From Brevibacillus antibioticus (GTDB lineage Bacteria; Bacillota; Bacilli; Brevibacillales; Brevibacillaceae), in assembly GCF_005217615.1 (NCBI RefSeq), contig NZ_SZNK01000001.1:3740001-3804000 (forward strand): a stretch of 64,000 bases of DNA, in the 5' to 3' direction. Each line of letters starts with the position of its first letter. Positions within the stretch are counted from its first letter, which is position 1. Positions 35,429 through 44,086 of the stretch are shown piece after piece. A program made the translations under genes and the position numbers. Below the pieces are notes generated by a model. The model searched no databases, was not told where the DNA came from, and saw nothing but the letters and a program-made list of their open reading frames with translations.

Positions 35429-36310
35429 TTATTTTTGTAAATGGGGAAGCTTATCTGGATTGACCATCATGTACAAGCGTGCAATGCGATCTTGTTCTTC
35501 ATTCATTGTGATCTGGATGATCATTTTTAGCTGACCTTCGGAGTAGACGGCGATTCCATCTTGGCCGTTGATCGAGCGAATCTGCATGGTAGCATGAGAA
35601 GCCCACCTCGGCCATACCCCCATCCAGAAGGCAGTAATCCGCTCATCTGAGAAGATGGGATGCATAGCCGCACGAACTTTCCCGCCACCATCGCTGACAA
35701 ACACGGCATCTTTTGTCAAAAGTCCGATCAACAACTTCGCATCTGACTGGGAGATGGCCTGCATCAGCTGTTCTACCAAGCTCGAAGTCCGACTCGACTG
35801 AGGGACGATCGCCTGATAACCTGCTTCAGCCAGCTTTTTTCTCGCAAGGCTAAACTTCTTACGGCAATTGACTTCGGTCATTTCAAGCATCGCGGCAATT
35901 TCGCCGTATTCGTAGTCGAGTGCCGTCCGGAGCACAAAAACGGCACGTAGCGTCGACGGCAGATTCTCCAAGAGAACAAGCAAGCCATACGAGACTGCTT
36001 CTTCGGCAATCACAGTTTGCAGGGGATCATTGGTTTCTGAAGCGTCCAGCATCGGCTCTGGCAACCATTCCCCTACGTACTGCTCCCGCTTCCAACGGGC
36101 TGATTTTAATAAGTCCAGACAACGATTAGTCACCGCTTTGCACAGATAGCTTTTTACATGGTGAATGTCTTGGATGTCGGTACCTGCCAACGCAAGAAAC
36201 GTATCCTGAACAATGTCCTCCGCTTCCGTTACCGAGCCTGTCATCCGGTACGCAAGGGAAAACAGTAATGATTTATACTCCCGATAAACATCCTCCATGT
36301 GCACTGGCAT
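35429..36310 (-). CDS. ECF41-family RNA polymerase sigma factor (SigJ type)
   Basis: A 293-residue sigma-70 factor. Regions sigma-2 (about 5-75, RMTGSVTEAEDIVQDTF) and sigma-4 (about 105-160, DYEYGEIAAMLEMT) are followed by a SnoaL-like C-terminal domain (about 170-293) in place of a separate anti-sigma factor. The hallmark ECF41 motifs are present: WLPEP in the linker, DGGGK in the extension and NPDKL near the end; in this family the extension both activates and inhibits the sigma. The start overlaps the preceding dioxygenase stop (TAATG), so the two are translationally coupled. Its predicted target is the adjacent AhpD-like gene. Confidence 0.92.
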   Translation of the reverse strand: MPVHMEDVYREYKSLLFSLAYRMTGSVTEAEDIVQDTFLALAGTDIQDIHHVKSYLCKAVTNRCLDLLKSARWKREQYVGEWLPEPMLDASETNDPLQTVIAEEAVSYGLLVLLENLPSTLRAVFVLRTALDYEYGEIAAMLEMTEVNCRKKFSLARKKLAEAGYQAIVPQSSRTSSLVEQLMQAISQSDAKLLIGLLTKDAVFVSDGGGKVRAAMHPIFSDERITAFWMGVWPRWASHATMQIRSINGQDGIAVYSEGQLKMIIQITMNEEQDRIARLYMMVNPDKLPHLQK

Positions 36311-37104
36311 TATTTCGTATCGCCAAACTGCCAAAGTGTGTGACTGAGACTTCCATAGCGGATGCTCATATGGAGACGCTTCGCTGTACGTTCATTGTCG
36401 GCAGCTCCCATAACGTAAACGAGCGGAACAAAATGCTCAGTTCCATATGCGGGAACAGCTTTTTCAGCATGTGGAGCAAGCTCGCGGTAGTTGGCGAGAT
36501 CCTCGACATTCCAGTCAGTCAATGTTGTTTGCAGCCAGTCTTCGAATTGCTCCGCCCACTCAAAGGGAGTACTATCGGACTCTCTCAGGTTCATATAGGA
36601 AAAGTTATGGACGGTTCCGCCACTGCCGAGGATCAGAACGTCTTTTTCGCGGAGCGGACTGAGTGCTTTGCCGATCTGATATTGCTCTGTCACGGTCAGG
36701 TTCGGATTAACCGATAGGGCAACAACAGGAATATCTGCTTCCGGATACATATGGCGCAGAATGACCCAATGTCCATGATCAAGTCCGCGTGTCGTGTTGA
36801 GAGCAACTGGCACGCCCGCTTCCTGAAGAAGGCGCACTGTTTCCTCCGCTATTTCTCGCTCTCCTTTTGCTGGATACTCAATATCGTACAACTCCTGCGG
36901 GAATCCGCCAAAATCGTGAATCGTCGGGAAGATATCCATCGTTCCCACCATTTGCTCAAAAGCTTCCCAGTGAGCCGAAAACATGACGATCGCACGCGGC
37001 TTGCGCGGGAGCAGACTCGGCAATTGGTTCAGTGCTTCTGTATAGGCATTGTTTTCTATAGCAAGTAACGGGGCACCATGTGCAATGAAAAAAGACGGCA
37101 TCAT
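36310..37104 (-). CDS. LigB-type extradiol dioxygenase (4,5-DOPA dioxygenase family, YgiD-like)
   Basis: A 264-residue class III extradiol ring-cleavage dioxygenase. Metal-binding histidines are visible in FIAHGAPL, FSAHWE, and HGHWVIL, with GSGGTVHNFS near the end of the core. Family members (YgiD, plant DODA) cleave catechol-like rings such as L-DOPA or carry out zinc-dependent reactions. First gene of a unit with the ECF41 sigma and AhpD-like genes. A sigma-A promoter and an overlapping palindrome lie upstream, so the unit may respond to catechols or quinones; this is inference. Confidence 0.88.
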   Translation of the reverse strand: MMPSFFIAHGAPLLAIENNAYTEALNQLPSLLPRKPRAIVMFSAHWEAFEQMVGTMDIFPTIHDFGGFPQELYDIEYPAKGEREIAEETVRLLQEAGVPVALNTTRGLDHGHWVILRHMYPEADIPVVALSVNPNLTVTEQYQIGKALSPLREKDVLILGSGGTVHNFSYMNLRESDSTPFEWAEQFEDWLQTTLTDWNVEDLANYRELAPHAEKAVPAYGTEHFVPLVYVMGAADNERTAKRLHMSIRYGSLSHTLWQFGDTK

Positions 37105-37139
37105 TTGTGTACACTCTCCTCTATACTTTTTAAATCTAG

Positions 37140-37183
37140 TTACTTTTAGTAAGTATTATATCTCATAATCATCGCAGTTACAA
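37140..37183 (-). promoter_or_regulatory. Sigma-A promoter with TTACT-type operator for the dioxygenase operon
   Basis: On the minus strand TTGTAA and TATAAT are 17 bases apart (37178-37183 and 37155-37160). Directly downstream, over the expected start point, lies the perfect palindrome TTACTTTTAGTAA (37140-37152). TTAC/GTAA half-sites are recalled for DUF24/MarR repressors YodB and CatR, which sense quinones and catechols in B. subtilis. The promoter and palindrome are seen; the regulator is inferred. Confidence 0.7.
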
Positions 37184-37220
37184 GTGTATCCATAATCGAT
37201 GCCGTTTCTTTTCTCTGAAC

Positions 37221-37259
37221 AAAAAAGGCTTGCCGCTCCTAAAGAACGACAAGCCTTAT
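37221..37259 (-). terminator. Intrinsic terminator after sodA
   Basis: On the minus strand AAGGCTTGTCG / CGGCAAGCCTT is followed by TTTTGTTC. Confidence 0.88.
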
Positions 37260-37276
37260 GGCTAGTAAAGTTACTA

Positions 37277-37885
37277 TTACTTCGTTGCTGCGAAACGCTT
37301 GCTAACTTCATCCCAGTTTACAACGTTCCAGAACGCACCGATGTAGTCAGGGCGTTTGTTTTGGTAGTTCAGGTAGTAAGCATGCTCCCAAACATCCAGA
37401 CCAAGGATAGGTGTTTTCCCTTCCATGATTGGGCTGTCTTGGTTAGGAGTAGAGCTGATTGCTACTTTTCCGCCTTCTGCAGTCAACCAAGCCCATCCAG
37501 AACCGAAACGAGTAGTAGCTGCTTTTGCGAATTCTGCTTTGAAGTTGTCAAAGCTTCCGAAAGCCGCGTTGATTGCGTCAGCCAGTTCACCAGTTGGTGC
37601 GCCGCCGCCATTCGGGCTCATGATTTCCCAGAACAGTGTGTGGTTAGCATGGCCTCCACCGTTGTTGCGAACAGCAGTGCGGATAGACTCAGGCAGAGCA
37701 TCCAGATTGCTGATCAGCTCTTCAATGCTTTTACCTTGCAGATCAGCGTGTGCTTCCAGAGCTGCATTCAGGTTGTTAACATAAGTAGCATGGTGGCGTC
37801 CGTGATGGATCTCCATGGTTTGCGCGTCGATATGTGGTTCCAAAGCGTTGTGTGCATAAGGCAATGCAGGAAGTTGATGTGCCAT
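37277..37885 (-). CDS. sodA: Superoxide dismutase (Mn/Fe type)
   Basis: Converts superoxide to H2O2 and O2 in the cytosol. The 202-residue protein has the four metal ligands in standard motifs: His in MEIHHGRHH (H27), His in NHTLFWEIM, Asp in DVWEHAYY and His four residues on in that motif. [10 protein letters not shown] and NWDEVSKRF complete the family signature. The glycine/glutamine pattern near NGGG suggests Mn preference, not proven. Start at 37885 follows GAGGAGG. It is monocistronic, with a terminator right after the stop. Confidence 0.97.
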   Translation of the reverse strand: MAHQLPALPYAHNALEPHIDAQTMEIHHGRHHATYVNNLNAALEAHADLQGKSIEELISNLDALPESIRTAVRNNGGGHANHTLFWEIMSPNGGGAPTGELADAINAAFGSFDNFKAEFAKAATTRFGSGWAWLTAEGGKVAISSTPNQDSPIMEGKTPILGLDVWEHAYYLNYQNKRPDYIGAFWNVVNWDEVSKRFAATK

Positions 37886-38076
37886 TGTAACATTCCTCCT
37901 CAAATTATGTAGGTCAAGCTTACGACTTCATTATACTGTAAGCCAAACAGTTTTTCAACAAATCGGTATGCAAAGTATATTAATCTATTTATTATTTCAA
38001 AGATTTCTATCTTGCAAACGAAAAGGAGCGTGCTAGACTTGGATTATTACAAACGAAGAGAATCAGGTGATTACTA

Positions 38077-38847
38077 GTGGAAATGGACTTATCAACGATC
38101 GTACTTCTCGCCGTCTTTGGATTCATTGCAGCATTCATCGACAGTACTGTTGGTGGAGGTGGACTCATCTCTCTCCCTGCTCTGCTCGGTCTAGGAATGC
38201 CACCGTACCTTGCTCTTGGCACGAATAAGTTGGCTGGCACGATTTCATCTGCCACCAGCTCCTACACCTTTATCAAGAACGGCAAATTTGACAAGAAGCT
38301 CATGCTGATCTTATTTCCCGTCTCCTTGATCGGCGCCTATTTCGGAGCGAAAACAGTTCTGTTCGTTCCTCAGGAGTTTTTGAAGATCCTTGTCGTTATT
38401 ATGATGGCACTCATTTTTGTTTACACCCTTTTTAACAAACGATTCGGTCAAGATTCCAATTACAAAGGGCTGACCAAATTTACGCTCGGCATCGGGATTC
38501 CTTTTACCTTTTTAATCGGATTTTACGATGGATTTTTCGGGCCGGGAACCGGTTCGTTTTTTGTTTTTCTGATGGTGCTTTTGTTTGGCTATGATTTTGT
38601 GATTGCAGCTGGCAATGGCCGAATATTGAATCTAGCCAGTAACATTTCTGCGCTTTTTGTCTTCACAATGGAGGGCAAGGTCGTCTTCATGACTGGGCTC
38701 ATCATGGGGATTGCGATGCTGTTGGGTGCGAACCTTGGTGCCAAAATGGCCATCAAAACGGGAGTACGTTATGTCCGTCCGTTGTTCTTGGTCGTATCCA
38801 TTACCTTGATTGTGAAGATGGTGTATGAGTTGATTTTTACTAGTTAA
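38077..38847 (+). CDS. TauE/SafE-family sulfite/sulfonate exporter-like membrane protein
   Basis: A 256-residue membrane protein with about eight hydrophobic segments in two repeats. The repeat signatures are FIDSTVGGGGLISLPALL near the N-terminus and DGFFGPGTGSF in the second half, as in the TSUP family (sulfite, sulfoacetate, or sulfonate efflux). The GTG start at 38077 lies seven bases after AGGTG; an ATG two codons later is possible. No sulfur-metabolism genes are adjacent. The transcript probably runs on through the repeat element to the terminator at 39416. Confidence 0.85.
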   Translation: MEMDLSTIVLLAVFGFIAAFIDSTVGGGGLISLPALLGLGMPPYLALGTNKLAGTISSATSSYTFIKNGKFDKKLMLILFPVSLIGAYFGAKTVLFVPQEFLKILVVIMMALIFVYTLFNKRFGQDSNYKGLTKFTLGIGIPFTFLIGFYDGFFGPGTGSFFVFLMVLLFGYDFVIAAGNGRILNLASNISALFVFTMEGKVVFMTGLIMGIAMLLGANLGAKMAIKTGVRYVRPLFLVVSITLIVKMVYELIFTS

Positions 38848-38876
38848 TTTAAAAAGGCGTAAAGCCTTGTACGTTA

Positions 38877-39364
38877 CTGTAGTGGTGGGGAGGAAGCAGG
38901 AGAAAACGCTCAGCTTCTAGGGCCACCCCCTGTGAGACCCTCTGCACGACTCCATGCAAAAAGCGAAACCGCGTCCAAAGTAGTCCATTCAGGAAGTTTT
39001 TCAGAGGTGGACGCTTAAGAGCGTGTTTCGCTTTTTGCATTCCGTCTTGGTCGGTGTCCCTAAGATCTTCGCTTATTTCTCCTGTTTCCTCTACGAGCTT
39101 TCCGTGTAATACGATTTTTAAATGCCCTAAAGATTGAAGAATGTAATCAGCTACGCCAGAGAAGAATATTTCCAGACGTAGCGACTTGTGGAGTCCTACC
39201 AAGCGGAGAAGGGATTCGCGGGCAAAAGAAACGCAACGTGCTCGCGCTACGTAGCGGCTACCACTTTTGCGTTTCCCCGCGAATCCCTTCGGAGCGGACA
39301 GTCCCAGCCCTCAGCAGGACGGAGCCTGGAGCCTAGACTGGAAATATTCTTCTCCCCACTACAG
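38877..39364. repeat. Nested inverted-repeat element (MITE-like or structured RNA)
   Basis: The gene-free stretch 38848-39440 is dominated by this element. Its ends are imperfect inverted repeats (CTGTAGTGGTGGGGAGGAAG at 38877 and CTTCTCCCCACTACAG at 39349). Inside are a 16-bp perfect hairpin (38954-38969 with 39025-39040), a 17-bp perfect inverted repeat (39159-39175 with 39338-39354), a 15-bp plus 9-bp stem (39208-39236 with 39267-39290) and a 12-bp palindrome at its centre (39245-39256). The right end can pair with either the outer or the inner left arm, as if a first element had been split by an insertion. A plus-strand terminator follows. No transposase is present; both a non-autonomous mobile element and a structured RNA are possible. 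Confidence 0.7.
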
Positions 39365-39380
39365 CCATAAGCACGTGATG

Positions 39381-39416
39381 AGTCAGCCTGCAAACATCTA
39401 CAGGCTGACTTTTTTA
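39381..39416 (+). terminator. Plus-strand terminator downstream of the repeat element
   Basis: A 10-bp perfect stem AGTCAGCCTG / CAGGCTGACT followed by TTTTTATG; no U-run on the other strand. Confidence 0.88.
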
Positions 39417-39440
39417 TGTCTGGCTTAACAAAAGAGTCTC

Positions 39441-40985
39441 TTAGTTAGCCCCGGCTGTTACAGCTTTTGCCTGATGATCACGCACCGCCTGATTGCTCGC
39501 CGCCATAAACGCCTGCGCGACCGCCATCAGTACATCTCGATGCTCGGAAACTCCTTTAAAATGGCTTCCGTTGGCGCTGACCGTCACGATCGCTTCGCCT
39601 GTCGCATGCTCTCCCGACGACAATGAATACAGCTCCATGTCTGTAAACTCCACGTCGAACGGCAGTGCCTGCTTGATGCCTGCCACCAATGCCTCGACAG
39701 GTCCTTCGCCGGTGCCAGAGTATGCTTGTTCTTCTCCTGTCACATTGTTCGTAATGGTGCAAGAAGCCATACGACTTCCGGAGGTGCCGGTGAGCACTTG
39801 CGCATTGACCAGTGTGAACGGCTCCAGTACAGCATTCACGGTATGTCCTACCAACTCAAGCAACTGATGATCTTGGACAACTTTTTGCTTGTCAGCCAGC
39901 TCTTTAAATTGAACGTACAGTGTCTCCATCTGTTCGTCGGTCAGCTTTATCCCGAACTCGTTTACGCGGTGCTTAATGGCATGGCGACCAGAGTGTTTTC
40001 CGAGAATGATCATGTTGCGAGGCACGCCCAAGCTCTCCGGGTCCATGATTTCGTAGGTGCTACGCTCTTTTAAGAGACCGTCCTGATGAATTCCCGCTTC
40101 GTGCTGAAAGGCATTGCGACCGACAATTGGTTTGTTGAAAGCAATCGGGAAGCTCATGGCACGGGATACTTTTTGTGAAGTGGTGTAGATGTGCTCTGGT
40201 CTGATGCCAGTCTCGGCATCCAGTGCTTCTTTGCGCGTCTCAATTGCCATCACCAGCTCTTCCAAGGAGCAGTTCCCTGCTCGATCACCGACCCCGTTGA
40301 CCGTTACCTCGACTTGGGTGACCCCAGCACGGATCGCTGCCAAACTGTTTGCAACTGCGAGTCCCAGGTCATTATGGCAATGTGCGCTAAACTCTACCTT
40401 GTCGCTGCCTCGGACATTTTTCATGACACGAGTGAACATGGCCCCATACTCTTCTGGAAGTGCGTACCCAACCGTATCGGGGATGTTGATAATGGTTGCT
40501 CCTTCTTCGATCGCTGCCTCGATCATCTCAAACAGGAACTCATCACCTGTACGAGTCGCATCCATCGGAGAAAATTCGATCCGGTCTACAAACTGTTTGC
40601 CGTACGCAATCATCTCGCGTGCGATCTTAATCACTTGCTCTCTCGACTTGCGGAGTTGGAAATCTAGATGAATGCTGGAGGATGACAGGAACATGTGGAG
40701 TCTACGGCGCTCTGCCGCTTGTGTAGCACGAACGGCTGCATCGATGTCCTCTTTCACCGCACGAGCAAAGCCACAGATTTCCACACCGTGCACCTCTTGC
40801 GAAATACGTTGCACCGCCATGAAGTCACCAGGACTGGAGATCGGGAAGCCTGGTTCTATGACATCCACGCCGAGGTCTGCCAAATGCTTCGCTATCACAA
40901 TTTTTTGTTCTGGAGAAAGAGACGCTCCTGGTGCTTGCTCTCCGTCACGCAGTGTCGTATCGAAAATATGAATTCGTTTTGTCAT
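39441..40985 (-). CDS. leuA: 2-Isopropylmalate synthase
   Basis: First step of leucine synthesis: condenses acetyl-CoA with 2-oxoisovalerate. The 514-residue enzyme has the TIM-barrel motif DTTLRDGEQAPG at the N-terminus, the metal ligands in FSAHCHNDLGLAVANS, and a C-terminal LeuA dimer regulatory domain (about 385-510) that binds leucine. It is not followed by leuBCD within the window, which is unusual for Bacilli. Two tandem T-box leaders precede it. The ribosome site is AAGGAGG. Confidence 0.96.
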   Translation of the reverse strand: MTKRIHIFDTTLRDGEQAPGASLSPEQKIVIAKHLADLGVDVIEPGFPISSPGDFMAVQRISQEVHGVEICGFARAVKEDIDAAVRATQAAERRRLHMFLSSSSIHLDFQLRKSREQVIKIAREMIAYGKQFVDRIEFSPMDATRTGDEFLFEMIEAAIEEGATIINIPDTVGYALPEEYGAMFTRVMKNVRGSDKVEFSAHCHNDLGLAVANSLAAIRAGVTQVEVTVNGVGDRAGNCSLEELVMAIETRKEALDAETGIRPEHIYTTSQKVSRAMSFPIAFNKPIVGRNAFQHEAGIHQDGLLKERSTYEIMDPESLGVPRNMIILGKHSGRHAIKHRVNEFGIKLTDEQMETLYVQFKELADKQKVVQDHQLLELVGHTVNAVLEPFTLVNAQVLTGTSGSRMASCTITNNVTGEEQAYSGTGEGPVEALVAGIKQALPFDVEFTDMELYSLSSGEHATGEAIVTVSANGSHFKGVSEHRDVLMAVAQAFMAASNQAVRDHQAKAVTAGAN

Positions 40986-41023
40986 GGGTATTGCCTCCTT
41001 AATTTTCAGTTATTTTCCCAATA

Positions 41024-41280
41024 AAAAAACCCGCCGTCTCCCAATACAAGAGACGACAGGCTTTTGGCTGCCGCGGTACCACTCTCGTTGATCCCCTCTT
41101 TTTTCAAAAGAGAATCCACCTCGCTGTCCCGATGACGTGGGACGATCCGTCAAGGTCTACTGTTTGTTTTCAACCTTGCCGCTCCCGGGTGAGATTCGAG
41201 CATTTCCTGACTGCGTCGCACCTACCCGCAGCTCTCTGGACAAGAAATTCGCTTTACTAGCTCCCGTTCTTCGCGTTTGC
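41024..41280 (-). ncRNA. Proximal leucine T-box leader of leuA
   Basis: On the minus strand the T-box core AGTGGTACCGCGG is preceded by a stem-I region with GAATCTCACCCGGGAGC, in which CTC is the Leu specifier. A terminator hairpin (GTCGTCTCTTG / GGGAGACGGC type) with U-run TTTTTTT follows at 41024-41062. The leader begins with CGCGAAGAACGGGAGC, almost the same as the distal one. Confidence 0.92.
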
Positions 41281-41299
41281 TCTATGTCGTTGTGAAAAT

Positions 41300-41590
41300 C
41301 AAAAAGGCCTGCCGTCTCTATCGAAGAGACGACAGACCTTGTCTATCGCGGTACCACTCTCGTTGACCCCAGCTACTCGCCAGAAGTCCACCTCATGTAC
41401 TGATCCTAGTCGATCAGCACAACCCGATCACGGAGGTTAACCGTCAGAACTTACTGTACGATGCAGCGCTACATCTTGTTCAGTCCTGCCGCTCCCGGGC
41501 GAGCTTCACTGGCTTCTCTGACTGCGTTGCACCACCCCGCAGCTCTCTAAACAGATCAGTCCACTTACTGTTCCCGTTCTTCGCGTTATT
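41300..41590 (-). ncRNA. Distal leucine T-box leader of leuA
   Basis: A second complete T-box: start CGCGAAGAACGGGAAC, stem I with GAAGCTCGCCCGGGAGC (specifier CTC, Leu), core AGTGGTACCGCG, and its own terminator (GTCTGTCGTCTCTTC / AGAGACGGCAGGC followed by TTTTTGATTTTC). Both units must read uncharged tRNA-Leu for transcription to reach leuA. The whole gap 40986-41638 is occupied by the two leaders. Confidence 0.92.
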
Positions 41591-41638
41591 GTTAGTATTG
41601 TTTGAAATTTTATTCGGTTTATATCTGGTTGTCAATAA

Positions 41639-43006
41639 TTAATTGAATCCTCTCACCGAGCTGCGGCCGAACTGTCTGTAATAAAGGCAGGAAAGACTCA
41701 GTATCACGAGCACTAAGGCGGAGTAAATATTGCTATAGACGGACGCTTCTGGATAGCTATTGAGCAGATTCCAGCTCACAGCAGCTCCTTCATCAATCGT
41801 TTTGCCGAACAAGGTAGCTGCAAGTGCACCCGCTATAAAGTTCAGCATTGCCAACATTCCCATACCGACCCCGATCTGTTCCTTTGGTAGCGACTGTGAG
41901 ATTGCGTTTGACATCGAAATCATCATAAATGCTAATCCGACATTGCCAAAAATCAGAAAAACGGCAATGAGGAACGGGGATACTCCCGCAAAGGAAGAGA
42001 AGAGGACAAAGCTGCTCAAAAGTAACACAGACGCTGAGTAAAATAAATACGAATTCCCTTTCTTATCTGCAAGAATCCCAGCCTTTTTCCCCAAGAACGC
42101 AGTCACAATCGCTCCCGGTACCATGACAAAGCCAATGAGCCCCGGTGCCAGATGATTCACATCGGCCAGCAACTGTGGACTAAGAAAAGTGAATGAATAG
42201 CCACTCCCTATCATCAGAAAGGCAATGACCAGCCCAAGCGAATAGCTTTTACTCCGGAATAAGCCAGGGCGAACAAAAGGTTCTGCGGTCGTCCAAATTC
42301 TTACCAAAAACAGAAGGAATGAAAGGATACACCCCAGTGCAAGCAACAAGCTCTGATTCGTAATAGCCAGCAAAAGCAATGCAATCGTTACTGCGAGAAG
42401 CCCACCGCCGATCCAGTCCATTCTGACAGCTTCCCGCTCCTCCTCCTCCAAATACTTGCGGAAAAAAGGAACGGCAAAAAGCGTGAACAACGGCATACAG
42501 AACAGCCATCTCCAATCGAGCAGACTGACTAGCAAAGAAGAAAGAACGGGACCTAATGCGCTACCGATTGCCATCCCGGTCATGGAGATCCCTAGAGCTC
42601 GTCCCCTACTTTCTGAGGGAAAATAACGCACCGGAATAATGGAAGACGTCGCCGGAACAACTGCAGCTCCTGCTGCCTGCACAATTCTGCCCAAAAGCAC
42701 CATGCCATAATTATCAGCGAAAAATCCGATAACGGAGCCGATGGCAAATAGAATCAATCCGAATGTAAGCAAGTGTTTGAGCTTGTAGGAATCGGCTAGC
42801 TTGCCGTACAGCACGGTTCCAACCGCATAGATTAACAAAAAGGCAGACGTCACCCAGCTTACTTGGCTAAAGGATAAATGAAATTCTGTCCTGATTTGCG
42901 GTAACACGATATTAAACATCGTTGCACTCATCACCGTAATCATGAGAGTAAACACGAGTACGCGAAGAACTTTTTCAGCAGATTGTTGTTGTGGCTCAGT
43001 TTGCAT
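41639..43006 (-). CDS. MFS transporter, 14-TM drug exporter-like (DHA2)
   Basis: A 455-residue MFS protein. The length and 14-segment hydrophobic profile place it in the DHA2 family with Tet(L)-like and LmrB-like exporters. Motif A GKLADSYKLKHLL follows TM2 and motif C-like GSALGPVLSSLL lies in TM5. The substrate is unknown. A LysR gene is divergent and 149 bp away, the usual arrangement for an inducible exporter. The ribosome site is AGAGGTG. Confidence 0.87.
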   Translation of the reverse strand: MQTEPQQQSAEKVLRVLVFTLMITVMSATMFNIVLPQIRTEFHLSFSQVSWVTSAFLLIYAVGTVLYGKLADSYKLKHLLTFGLILFAIGSVIGFFADNYGMVLLGRIVQAAGAAVVPATSSIIPVRYFPSESRGRALGISMTGMAIGSALGPVLSSLLVSLLDWRWLFCMPLFTLFAVPFFRKYLEEEEREAVRMDWIGGGLLAVTIALLLLAITNQSLLLALGCILSFLLFLVRIWTTAEPFVRPGLFRSKSYSLGLVIAFLMIGSGYSFTFLSPQLLADVNHLAPGLIGFVMVPGAIVTAFLGKKAGILADKKGNSYLFYSASVLLLSSFVLFSSFAGVSPFLIAVFLIFGNVGLAFMMISMSNAISQSLPKEQIGVGMGMLAMLNFIAGALAATLFGKTIDEGAAVSWNLLNSYPEASVYSNIYSALVLVILSLSCLYYRQFGRSSVRGFN

Positions 43007-43155
43007 ATTGGAAAGACACCTCTCGTTATCACCGATTTCTTCCCGGGAAGGTGATTGTTTGCCTTGCTTGTTGTAGTTTATAATGATTTTTAAATAAACG
43101 AAAATATATCTTTTGATATGCAGTTGATATACCTGAGTATATGGAGTTGAATCAA

Positions 43156-44037
43156 ATGGAATTGTTGCAATTGCACTATTTCCGAACAGTGGCTAAGTGG
43201 CAGCATATGACGAAAGCAGCCCAAGAGCTGCGGATTGCTCAGCCTGCTCTCAGCAAAACCATTGCTCGATTGGAAGAGGATGTCGGGGTTCCGTTATTTG
43301 ACCGCGAGCGAGGACGTATTCGGCTGAATACATTTGGGAAGGCGTATCTGGAGCGTGTAGATAAAGCACTGAACTTGTTAGAGGAAGGTCAAAAAGTCGT
43401 ATCGGATCTGGCCGGAATGGAACATGGTCGTATTCATCTGGCAACGTCGACCTTGGATCTATTATCAGAACCGCTGGGCAAGTTTCTCGCACTCCATCCC
43501 GATGTACATTTCCAGATCACACAAGCCACCATTGAAGAAATGGCAACTCTCCTGGAGTCAGGCGAAGTGGATATTTGCTTCACTCATTTGCCGATCAGGG
43601 TCCCGGATATTTTGACAACACCCGTATTAAAAGAAGATATTCACGTAGCTGTCCCCCGTACACATCGCTTAGCCAAGCAAACCAGTATTCGACTAAGCGA
43701 GCTGGCTGAAGAATCCTTTATCGGCTACAGGGAGGACTTTCCCATCCAAATGCTGTACGATCAGTTCTTTCAAAAAGCAGGGATTACCCCCAAATTCGCT
43801 TGTCGGGTAGATGATCCTGGGTCTATTCAAAAGCTGGTTCGGGCAGGTCTTGGCATCGCCCTCTATGGCTGTATCAATCGAGAGGAAGACCCTCACCTTG
43901 TCATGGTTCCGATCAAAAACCCGATCTGCCAGCGACATTTTCAAATGATTCGGCATGAAAAAAGATATCTCTCCCTGGCAGCACGCAAATTCTGTGATTT
44001 TATCATCCAGTATTTTGCTGAGTCTCTTGATAAATAA
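43156..44037 (+). CDS. LysR-family transcriptional regulator
   Basis: A 293-residue regulator. The N-terminal HTH (about 2-60) shows LLQLHYFRTVAKWQHMTKAA and QPALSKTIARLEEDVG; the C-terminal half is a periplasmic-binding-like effector domain. The start at 43156 has GGAG nine bases upstream; an ATG at 43141 has no ribosome site. It is divergent from the MFS exporter and probably controls it. The 150-bp space between contains the AT-rich ATATCTTTTGATATGC, which could be the binding region. Confidence 0.9.
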   Translation: MELLQLHYFRTVAKWQHMTKAAQELRIAQPALSKTIARLEEDVGVPLFDRERGRIRLNTFGKAYLERVDKALNLLEEGQKVVSDLAGMEHGRIHLATSTLDLLSEPLGKFLALHPDVHFQITQATIEEMATLLESGEVDICFTHLPIRVPDILTTPVLKEDIHVAVPRTHRLAKQTSIRLSELAEESFIGYREDFPIQMLYDQFFQKAGITPKFACRVDDPGSIQKLVRAGLGIALYGCINREEDPHLVMVPIKNPICQRHFQMIRHEKRYLSLAARKFCDFIIQYFAESLDK

Positions 44038-44052
44038 TCCCCTTTCCAACAG

Positions 44053-44082
44053 AAAAAAGCCTGGCATCCTTCGCCAGGCTCT
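44053..44082. terminator. Terminator between convergent genes
   Basis: Stem AGCCTGGC / GCCAGGCT with TTTTTT on the minus strand, so it mainly serves the small membrane protein gene. Confidence 0.85.
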
Positions 44083-44086
44083 TCCC

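Noticed and set aside
38849-39202. 117-codon open frame on the minus strand inside the repeat element
   Set aside because: TTG start without a ribosome site, no family resemblance, and the frame runs through the arms of the hairpins. Likely a chance frame in repetitive sequence.
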